In this document: piece by piece, positions 1-5,097 of the stretch
Position numbering within the stretch: position 1 is the first letter of the stretch
Layout: each line of letters opens with the position of its first letter
Translations under genes and position numbers: made by a program
Notes under the pieces: model-generated
Databases searched by the model: none
What the model was told of the DNA's origin: nothing
What the model saw: only the letters and a program-made list of their open reading frames with translations
Assembly (NCBI GenBank): GCA_934274515.1
Contig: CAKQTC010000038.1
Span: 1-5,141 of the forward strand
From: an uncultured Clostridia bacterium
GTDB taxonomy: Bacteria > Bacillota > Clostridia > Christensenellales > DTU072
Direction of reading: 5' to 3'
Length of the DNA: 5,141 nucleotides

Positions 1-1
1 G

Positions 2-136
2 TTCACACTTATTAAAAGTTTGGTAAGTGCTATTATCGTGTTCGGCTCTGCCGTTCTTGGTAATTGGCTTGGTGACGGCGGTTCTGCCGTTGCTCTTCTT
101 GGTGCGTCTGTAGGAACTTCGGTTCTTGTAGGCTAA
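2..136 (+). CDS. 3' end of a small hydrophobic protein of unknown function (5' part lies across the window join)
   Basis: I do not recognise this protein. The open frame covers 44 residues before TAA at 134-136 and is rich in Gly, Ala, Val, Leu and Ser. It looks like two short membrane-compatible segments, residues 7-20 and about 28-43 of the visible part, separated by a polar turn (NWLGDGG). Codon third positions are T-rich like the phage genes. No start is convincing. If the molecule is circular the frame extends back through the terminal repeat, with a possible GTG at 5101 and an ATG at 4978 inside rep in another frame, and none of these has a Shine-Dalgarno. The TTG at 20 is also unsupported. 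It ends just before an A-rich tract and a strong hairpin, which fits the end of a transcribed unit. A small membrane protein, perhaps for lysis, is possible but purely inferred. Confidence 0.4.
   Translation, partial: FTLIKSLVSAIIVFGSAVLGNWLGDGGSAVALLGASVGTSVLVG
28..36 (+). promoter_or_regulatory. Possible extended -10 promoter element upstream of VP1
   Basis: The bases TGcTATTAT match an extended -10 element (TGn followed by a TATAAT-like hexamer at 31-36). No good -35 hexamer is found 16-18 bases upstream. If used, transcription would start near 43 and place the 161-186 hairpin in the leader of the VP1 mRNA. This is a weak motif-only call in T-rich DNA. Confidence 0.22.
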
Positions 137-160
137 AAAAAACAATTAAAACTAATTAAC

Positions 161-186
161 AATAGTCCTGTTAAAACAGGACTATT
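161..186. terminator. Strong 11-12 bp hairpin ahead of VP1, terminator-like
   Basis: AATAGTCCTGT at 161-171 pairs perfectly with ACAGGACTATT at 176-186 around a TAAA loop. The DNA palindrome is 12 bp per arm if the next A:T pair is counted. The stem is preceded by an A-rich tract from 135 and followed by a weak T-rich stretch (TTTGCGTTT), so it resembles an intrinsic terminator for transcripts coming from rep and the small ORF. It lies only about 10 bases before the VP1 ribosome binding site, so it could instead be a 5' mRNA stabiliser or a plus-strand DNA structure. The stem is certain; its role is inferred. Confidence 0.6.
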
Positions 187-195
187 TGCGTTTAT

Positions 196-201
196 GGAGG
201 T
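196..201 (+). promoter_or_regulatory. Shine-Dalgarno site for VP1
   Basis: GGAGGT lies 7 bases before the ATG at 209, which is ideal spacing and fixes the VP1 start. It follows closely after the 161-186 hairpin, so the folded stem would leave it exposed. Confidence 0.85.
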
Positions 202-208
202 TTAAATT

Positions 209-2191
209 ATGAATCAAGTTAAAGGTACTGGCGCATCGTCTACTCTTTTTCAACACGACCGCCCAAATAAGCCACAGGTTTCGAGATTTGATTTATCTCG
301 AAAAGTTAATTTCTCTCTTGATACAGGTATGATTGTTCCGATTGATTTATTGGAAGTTTATCCAGGGGATAAGTTTAGAATCGGTCTTAAAATGGTTCTT
401 GATACTTTGCCACTTGTTGCGCCGTCTTTGACTAACTATAAGATAGTTACTCATTGGTACTATATGAAAAAGCGTGATATGTGGAAGGGTTGGAAAACTT
501 TTTCAACTAAAGGTCGTTCGGGTAATGTTAATTTAACTGTTCCACAAGTTGATTTTTCTTATCCACTCGATAAAATTAAGGGTGGTACTGTTGTCGTGTC
601 TGTCAATGGTGTTAATAAAAAAGCGTATGGTTATCATTATCCAATTAGTAACCATTCGTTAGGTGCTTTTCTTGGCGTTCCTCCGTCAATGAATGGTTAT
701 TATGGTTTAGTTGGTGAACCAAGTAAAGAATCTGCTTTTATCGCAAAAAATTATCTTCCTAACACTTTCAAGATTACGAATAACGGTGAATTAACTGCTA
801 ACCAAGTTAAAGTTTACAATGACGGTATCAATACAGGCTTTGGAAATTATTCTAAAGTTTCTGCGCTTCCGTTTGTAATGTATCAATCAATTTGCAAGCA
901 TTTCTATGTAAATCCAAATCTTTTACAGGATAACACCGCTTTGTTTCCTATTGAGGGTGATGACGATTGGATTTTGCCTTATACTATTGCTAACAATGTT
1001 GCAAATTATATTTCTGGTCGTTCCCAGATTACTGCAAATGATAAAATCAATATTGACGGCGTTTACTCTAATGATGAAACAGATGTTGATTTGCGCTTGC
1101 TCCGCTATGCAATGTTTGATGATGATTATTTCACAACTGCATTAAAAGATTTACAGCGCGGTAGTGTTACTACTCTTGATTTGGACGCTTCCGATAGTGC
1201 TATTTCTACTTTGCTTTCGGGTACTGGTCTTGCTCTTACTCGTGTTGTTGATTCTAATAATCAGTCCGTTGACCCTTCGCATCAACAATTTTCTTATCGT
1301 GGTATTGATGATGATAATATTGACGTTCTTCCTTCCGTTACTGGTTCTTCTTATGCTGATGTTGGCGTTCCTATTTATAATATTTTGTCTCGCATTTCCG
1401 CTTCGTCAACTCTTCAAAGTCTTTCAGTTTCAATGACTGCTAACCAAATGCGCTCTTTGCTTGCGATGTCTGTATGGCAAGAACGTAATATGCGCGTTGA
1501 CGGCTCATATAACAGAATGATTTACCAACATTGGGCGGTAAGTCCTCGCAGTGAGGAGCACGTTCCTGTTTATATTGGTGGTACAGTTGACTATTTGAAC
1601 TTCTCAACCGTTATTCAGAACTCTGAAAGTTCTTCAAGTTCTCCGCTTGGTTCTACTGCCGGTTTTGGCTCTTCTGGTGGTTCCGGTTCTGTCTGCTCCG
1701 ATTTCTATTGTGAAGACCACGGCTATATTATGGGCGTTATGATTATTAAGCCAGAAACAATTTATCAACAGGGCGTTGATAAGTTGCTTACTGAAATTAC
1801 TTTCGATGATTTTGCGCAGCCGGAATTTCAGGGTCTTTCTCCAGAAGGTATTCTTAACAAAGAATTGTATGTTTCTGGTAATGATAAGGATAATGAACTT
1901 TTTGCTTATCAAGAGCGATATACTTATTTGAAAGTTCGTCAGAATGTGAACCGCGGTCTTATGCAGTGTAAGCCAGATAAAGATTTGCTTTTCTCTGCTT
2001 ATACACAGGCGCGTTGGTTTGATTCTGTTCCAAAGTTCAGTTATCAATTTCTTTGTATGTCGCCGGATAACTTGCGCCGTGATTGGCTTGCTTATCCGTC
2101 ATATCCGGCGTTTAGATGTCAATTGTTGAGCGAAGTTTTCGCAACTCGTAAACTCGCTTATACTTCTGAGCCTAATACTTTCGGTTTTTAA
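209..2191 (+). CDS. Major capsid protein VP1 (microvirus F protein)
   Basis: VP1 forms the icosahedral T=1 shell of microviruses. The 660-residue protein shows the family layout. Near the N-terminus, residues 16-60 resemble the gokushovirus 'phage fold' entry region, ending in a conserved-looking LLEVYPGDKFRI stretch, followed by the strand region around THWYYMKKRDMWKGW (81-95). In the C-terminal half, residues 411-470 (NQMRSLLAMSVWQERN ... SPRSEEHVPVYIGG) match the typical capsid signature of a helix followed by an x-PEYLGG-like motif, and residues 503-522 (DHGYIMGV ... TYQQG-like) and 549-570 (LNKELY ... FAYQER) are also typical. A Ser/Gly linker spans 472-494. The protein is longer than the roughly 530-570 residues I associate with gokushovirus VP1, and the extra length probably lies in Asp-rich surface loops around residues 200-385. 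It starts at the ATG with the strong upstream site and is followed 12 bases later by VP3. Function is secure; the loop assignment is inference. Confidence 0.95.
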   Translation: MNQVKGTGASSTLFQHDRPNKPQVSRFDLSRKVNFSLDTGMIVPIDLLEVYPGDKFRIGLKMVLDTLPLVAPSLTNYKIVTHWYYMKKRDMWKGWKTFSTKGRSGNVNLTVPQVDFSYPLDKIKGGTVVVSVNGVNKKAYGYHYPISNHSLGAFLGVPPSMNGYYGLVGEPSKESAFIAKNYLPNTFKITNNGELTANQVKVYNDGINTGFGNYSKVSALPFVMYQSICKHFYVNPNLLQDNTALFPIEGDDDWILPYTIANNVANYISGRSQITANDKINIDGVYSNDETDVDLRLLRYAMFDDDYFTTALKDLQRGSVTTLDLDASDSAISTLLSGTGLALTRVVDSNNQSVDPSHQQFSYRGIDDDNIDVLPSVTGSSYADVGVPIYNILSRISASSTLQSLSVSMTANQMRSLLAMSVWQERNMRVDGSYNRMIYQHWAVSPRSEEHVPVYIGGTVDYLNFSTVIQNSESSSSSPLGSTAGFGSSGGSGSVCSDFYCEDHGYIMGVMIIKPETIYQQGVDKLLTEITFDDFAQPEFQGLSPEGILNKELYVSGNDKDNELFAYQERYTYLKVRQNVNRGLMQCKPDKDLLFSAYTQARWFDSVPKFSYQFLCMSPDNLRRDWLAYPSYPAFRCQLLSEVFATRKLAYTSEPNTFGF

Positions 2192-2197
2192 GGAGGT
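2190..2197 (+). promoter_or_regulatory. Shine-Dalgarno site for VP3, overlapping the VP1 stop codon
   Basis: AAGGAGGT shares its first two bases with the VP1 TAA (2189-2191) and sits 6 bases before the ATG at 2204. The arrangement implies that ribosomes finishing VP1 can load directly onto VP3. It is the strongest ribosome binding site in the window. Confidence 0.85.
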
Positions 2198-2203
2198 TAA
2201 AAT

Positions 2204-2608
2204 ATGAAACGATACAATGTTTTTGGTGATGTTGTAAAACAGGTTGATTATTCAACTTCTTTCGTAACTCCAGTTTATGATGATGTTGTCGATAGGTCTG
2301 CTTGGTCGCCTTGTTCTGATTCAATGGCTAATCGTGTTGCTTCTGTTAAAGGTGGCGCTTCTGGTTCGGGTGTTTATGACGATGCGGACAATCTTCCGTC
2401 TGATTTGGAGGTTATGATACGCTCTGGTAAACTTGATAAAGCCGAAGTTGATTTAGCAATTAAAAAGTTTGTCGATGACGCTAAAAAAGAAGCTGATGAA
2501 AAGAAAAAGGCTGACGATATGGCAAATGCTCAAAAAGTTGCTGACGCTCGTCAAGCATATCTTGATAATGCTTTAGGTTTTAAATCTTCTTCCGAACTTT
2601 CAGAATAA
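2204..2608 (+). CDS. Internal scaffolding protein VP3 (microvirus B-like)
   Basis: The 134-residue, highly charged protein has the size and position expected of the microvirus internal scaffolding protein, which guides capsid assembly and is lost on maturation. The N-terminal 50 residues are mixed and aromatic-containing. A flexible Gly/Ser segment lies at about 50-56. Residues 66-83 (DLEVMIRSGKLDKAEVDLAI) resemble the short helical motif common in VP3 proteins. A long, strongly charged helix of Lys, Asp, Glu and Ala follows at 84-122, likely a coiled coil. Two TAA codons in a row end the gene (2606-2611). It is translationally linked to VP1 by the overlapping ribosome binding site. Assignment rests on size, charge, the helical pattern and context between VP1 and VP2, since this family diverges quickly. 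Confidence 0.8.
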   Translation: MKRYNVFGDVVKQVDYSTSFVTPVYDDVVDRSAWSPCSDSMANRVASVKGGASGSGVYDDADNLPSDLEVMIRSGKLDKAEVDLAIKKFVDDAKKEADEKKKADDMANAQKVADARQAYLDNALGFKSSSELSE

Positions 2609-2692
2609 TAATTCTGGGAGAAAGATTTAAATAATCTTTCTGTGGTAGGGTTGGGGTCTTTCTTTCTCCCTCTACCCTATTCTATTATTATT
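2604..2692. repeat. Nested and competing inverted repeats in the VP3-VP2 gap
   Basis: Several perfect stems share the same bases. An outer 9 bp stem pairs AATAATAAT (2604-2612) with ATTATTATT (2684-2692), reaching the base before the VP2 ribosome binding site. GGGAGAAAGA (2616-2625) pairs with TCTTTCTCCC (2661-2670). Alternatively AGAAAGATT (2619-2627) pairs with AATCTTTCT (2633-2641) around a 5-base loop, and TAGGGT (2646-2651) pairs with ACCCTA (2674-2679). The middle is a G-rich then pyrimidine-rich tract (TGGGGTCTTTCTTTCTCCC). There is no clean T-run, so this is not a classic terminator. The pairings are exact; a role in transcript ends, VP2 translation, DNA packaging or minus-strand synthesis is inference. 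Confidence 0.6.
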
Positions 2693-2698
2693 GGAGGT
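2693..2698 (+). promoter_or_regulatory. Shine-Dalgarno site deciding the VP2 start at 2706
   Basis: GGAGGT is 7 bases before ATG at 2706. An in-frame TTG at 2691 would add five residues, but it overlaps this site and has none of its own, so the ATG is the start. Confidence 0.85.
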
Positions 2699-2705
2699 AA
2701 AAAAA

Positions 2706-3593
2706 ATGGACCCTATTGTCGGTACTGTTATTAAAGCCGGTATTCTTGGCGGTTCGTCTATGTTAAGTGGTCTTGGTAGTTATTTTGCTACTCGAGAAAC
2801 AAATAAATCTAATGTTAAAATAAATGATAAAAATCTTGATTTTGCTAAAGAGCAATTTCAGTATCAAAAATATTTGAACAATAATCAGTTTCAAATTCAG
2901 TCTGCTGACGCTCAAAAGGCCGGGATAAATCCGCTTGCTATGACTGCCGGTTCTCTCAATGGTGGAAGTTATTCAAATGCTTCTCATCCTATGGAAACCC
3001 CTCAATTAGGTGATTTGTCAAATGCTGTTTCTCGTTTTCTTGAAATGCAGACGCAAAAAGAAATCAGTGATAAAACTAATGAAACTAATGCTAGTATTGC
3101 TGACGCTAATAATAAAAACTCTAAAGATATTGCTATTCTAAAAGTTTTGTCTGATGAAAAAATTGCTGATAATTTGAACAAAGCGCAGTTGGATAGGCTT
3201 GTTCGTTCTCTAGGTAGTCAAGAAAAAATTGCTTCTTGGACTATTGGTGAACAAAAGCGTCATAATATTGCTACTGAAAATCTTCAAGATAAACTTGTTG
3301 ATTCTCAGGTTGTTCTTAATAATTCACAAGCAAGTTATAACGATAAAAAAATTGCTCTTGAGGCTGTTAATTCTCAGCTTGATAATTATATTAAGGAGGT
3401 TAAAAATGAGCGTGATAAACAAGAACTTGAGAATTCTAGAAAACAGTTAGAGACTGATATTAGAGATAAAAAATGGAAACACGCAAAAATTGTTATTGAT
3501 AGTATTCTTGGAGTTCTTGGTATTGCTGGCGATGTTACTTCTGGTATTCTTCCTGGTCTTTTGCATGGTGCTCCTAATAAGATTGGTTTTTAA
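2706..3593 (+). CDS. DNA pilot / minor capsid protein VP2 (microvirus H-like)
   Basis: VP2 is a minor virion protein that helps deliver the genome through the host envelope. The 295-residue product has a Gly-rich hydrophobic N-terminal segment (residues 4-27), then a helical, Gln/Asn-rich stretch (44-66) leading to the family hallmark Q-x-A-D-A-Q-K-A-G-I-N-P-L (about 65-77), equivalent to the 'MRKAGINP' motif of gokushovirus VP2. A Gly/Ser/Pro linker (82-102) follows, then long charged helices likely to form coiled coils (105-260). A second hydrophobic segment (262-286) precedes the C-terminus PNKIGF. Two membrane-active ends joined by a long helix suit a DNA-conducting tube like that of phiX174 H, though that is inference. 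The orphan gene starts 3 bases after the stop. A strong out-of-frame ribosome binding site lies inside it at 3392-3399. Confidence 0.9.
   Translation: MDPIVGTVIKAGILGGSSMLSGLGSYFATRETNKSNVKINDKNLDFAKEQFQYQKYLNNNQFQIQSADAQKAGINPLAMTAGSLNGGSYSNASHPMETPQLGDLSNAVSRFLEMQTQKEISDKTNETNASIADANNKNSKDIAILKVLSDEKIADNLNKAQLDRLVRSLGSQEKIASWTIGEQKRHNIATENLQDKLVDSQVVLNNSQASYNDKKIALEAVNSQLDNYIKEVKNERDKQELENSRKQLETDIRDKKWKHAKIVIDSILGVLGIAGDVTSGILPGLLHGAPNKIGF
3391..3450 (+). other. Internal ribosome binding site and 14-codon minicistron inside VP2
   Basis: TTAAGGAGGTTAAAA at 3391-3405 is identical over 15 bases to the VP3 initiation region at 2188-2202, and an ATG follows directly at 3406. That ATG is out of frame with VP2 and opens only 14 codons (MSVINKNLRILENS) before TAG at 3448-3450, the only TAG among the stops noted here. 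No in-frame VP2 Met follows it, so it cannot give a shorter VP2. It may be a chance result of the Lys-Glu-Val-Lys coding sequence, or a translational pause or minicistron. Confidence 0.35.
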
Positions 3594-3595
3594 TT

Positions 3596-4135
3596 ATGAG
3601 TGTAACTAATTTTTTAAATCATTGCTTTGACAGTGGACTTGATTTTTCAAATGTTGAAATTGATGATTTTATTCATTGTGTTAAACGTCTTGCTAACATT
3701 CTTGGCAAGGCGTCTGATGATAGCCGTAAGGCTGTCAGAGAACGCAAGTTTAATTCAATGCTTGCAAGTCAAGTCTATTTGTCAGAACGTTTTAATCCAA
3801 AGACTATTCACGATTATTACACTTTTACTTGTAAGAATGTTCAAATTGATGTGATTATTCGCGGTAGTGTTTTTGGCGTGTCTGTTATTGGTTGGATTCC
3901 AGATATTAAGCATTTGATTGAACTTTTTAATCTTCGTAATTTAAATGATATGTTTTCTTTTGAATATATTGACGAATCGAATGTTAAAAACTTTGTTCAT
4001 CAGACTTCTAACATTTGGTTTTTTCACGGTGATATAGAGCATTTTGGGCTTAATGAGCACGGATTAAATAATATTCTTCATATCTGGCATCACCTTATTA
4101 TTTGGTATTTGGGAGTGTGCAAAGATGTGCGATAA
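3596..4135 (+). CDS. Orphan protein between VP2 and Rep, function unknown
   Basis: I do not recognise this 179-residue protein. It begins at an ATG two bases after the VP2 stop and has no Shine-Dalgarno, so it is probably translated by coupling to VP2. It overlaps the start of VP4 by 11 bases in another frame, which also supports it being a real, coupled gene. The N-terminal 60 residues are mixed helical with a basic stretch (KAVRERK, 45-51). A beta-rich middle (76-100) includes QIDVIIRGSVFGVSVIGW. The C-terminal third is rich in His and aromatic residues (H135, H144, H149, H155, H162, H165, H166) and ends in a hydrophobic, Trp-containing segment (159-174) before a short charged tail. That tail segment might touch a membrane, but it is short. 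It occupies a slot where related phages often carry small, poorly conserved genes. Confidence 0.75.
   Translation: MSVTNFLNHCFDSGLDFSNVEIDDFIHCVKRLANILGKASDDSRKAVRERKFNSMLASQVYLSERFNPKTIHDYYTFTCKNVQIDVIIRGSVFGVSVIGWIPDIKHLIELFNLRNLNDMFSFEYIDESNVKNFVHQTSNIWFFHGDIEHFGLNEHGLNNILHIWHHLIIWYLGVCKDVR
4111..4115 (+). promoter_or_regulatory. Weak Shine-Dalgarno site for VP4, inside the orphan gene
   Basis: GGGAG is 9 bases before the ATG at 4125. It is weaker than the sites of the capsid genes, which fits a lower level of the replication protein. The 11-base overlap with the upstream gene suggests translational coupling as well. Confidence 0.5.
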
Positions 4136-5096
4136 TCCTGTTCCTTTTTCTGAAATGCAGTCTGATACTTATCAGAAATATAAAAAATATGGTTCTGTCA
4201 AACTTTATATGGATAGTTTAAAATTGCCTTGCGGTAATTGCCTTGGCTGTCGTATTGATAAATTGACTCTCTGGACTGCCCGTTGTAACTATGAGCAGAT
4301 AAAGGGAGCAAATGCCTTTGTTACATTTACTTATGATGATTATCATTTGTTATATAATGACGGTTCTTTGTTTCCGACTTTGAAACAGGAGCATTTTCAT
4401 AAGTATATGGATAATATACGGCATAAAATAAAATCAATGCCGTTTCTTCCGCCTTATTGTCGCAAGGATTTTTCTTATTTTGCTTCTGGTGAGTATGGTG
4501 ACACTTTTAACCGTCCGCATTATCACGTGCTTTTTTTTGGTCTTGATTTTATGGCTTTTAAAAAGTTGTTTGATACTACTTGGAAAAATGGATTTATTAA
4601 ATCTTTGCCTTTGACTTCTGGCGGTGTTCGCTATGTTGTTGACTATTTTACTAAAAATCTTGTTACTGGTGAAAAAGCAGAAAAAGAATATGATAATAAA
4701 GGTATTGAACGCCCTTTTAAGTCCTCTTCTCGTGGTCTTGGTTCTGAACTCTTTTATACTCATCGCGATGAAATTAGAAACGGTAATGTTTTAAAGATTG
4801 GTTCACGAATTATTCCTGTTCCACCTTATTACAAAAATCTTTTTTGTTCCTTTTCTGATAGTGAGGTTCAAAGCCGTCTTAATTTTAATCGTGATAATTA
4901 TGATAGAGTTGTAAAAGAATCTGAACGCCTTGGTTTTCCTAGTCCAGATAGATATATTAAATACATTGCTAAAGCCAATGAATTGGCATTGTCTAAAAAA
5001 CTTCACGATAAAGGCGTTGCAAACTTTCCCTCTTTTAGAGAAATTGACAATTTTTCTGATACTCAAAATCTTGTACAATCAATTTTATCTGCATAA
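4125..5096 (+). CDS. Replication initiator VP4, HUH-type rolling-circle Rep (microvirus A-like)
   Basis: VP4 nicks one strand of the replicative form, stays joined to the 5' end through a tyrosine, and drives rolling-circle synthesis of plus strands. The 323-residue protein carries the expected motifs in order. A CxxCxxCR cluster at C36, C39 and C42 is typical of gokushovirus Reps. Motif I is FVTFTYDD (65-72). After a GEYG segment (122-125), the HUH metal-binding motif is RPHYHV (130-135, histidines H132 and H134). The catalytic tyrosine motif is YVVDYFTK (170-177) with Y170 and Y174 four residues apart, and K177. This two-tyrosine pattern is like phiX174 gene A. Motifs and length are intact, so the protein should be active. 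The GC-rich repeat begins two bases after its stop. The cleavage site is not evident from sequence. Confidence 0.93.
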   Translation: MCDNPVPFSEMQSDTYQKYKKYGSVKLYMDSLKLPCGNCLGCRIDKLTLWTARCNYEQIKGANAFVTFTYDDYHLLYNDGSLFPTLKQEHFHKYMDNIRHKIKSMPFLPPYCRKDFSYFASGEYGDTFNRPHYHVLFFGLDFMAFKKLFDTTWKNGFIKSLPLTSGGVRYVVDYFTKNLVTGEKAEKEYDNKGIERPFKSSSRGLGSELFYTHRDEIRNGNVLKIGSRIIPVPPYYKNLFCSFSDSEVQSRLNFNRDNYDRVVKESERLGFPSPDRYIKYIAKANELALSKKLHDKGVANFPSFREIDNFSDTQNLVQSILSA

Positions 5097-5097
5097 T

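Noticed and set aside
137..208. Possible dif-like XerCD recombination site, as used by some integrating microviruses
   Set aside because: The palindrome has a 4-base loop and 11-12 bp arms that do not resemble XerC or XerD binding sites with a 6-base spacer.
1164..1436. Out-of-frame hydrophobic ORF inside VP1, like an embedded lysis gene
   Set aside because: It starts at GTG without a ribosome binding site. The Leu/Ile/Val-rich product is what T-rich third positions yield in a shifted frame. The similar frames at 951-1145 and 3627-3854 start at TTG and are explained the same way.
1634..2047. Minus-strand ORF opposite VP1 (and similar ones opposite VP4)
   Set aside because: No ribosome binding site or recognisable protein. 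These phages code on one strand, and the composition is that of a reverse shadow.
2691..2705. TTG at 2691 as the VP2 start
   Set aside because: The codon overlaps the ribosome binding site that serves the ATG at 2706.
3627..3632. TTGACA at the start of the orphan gene as a -35 box
   Set aside because: No -10-like hexamer follows at 16-18 bases, so it is probably chance.
5044..5079. Perfect TTGACA with a downstream TACAAT as a promoter at the end of rep
   Set aside because: The spacing is 24 bases, far from the usual 16-18, and no acceptable -10 hexamer lies at the right distance.
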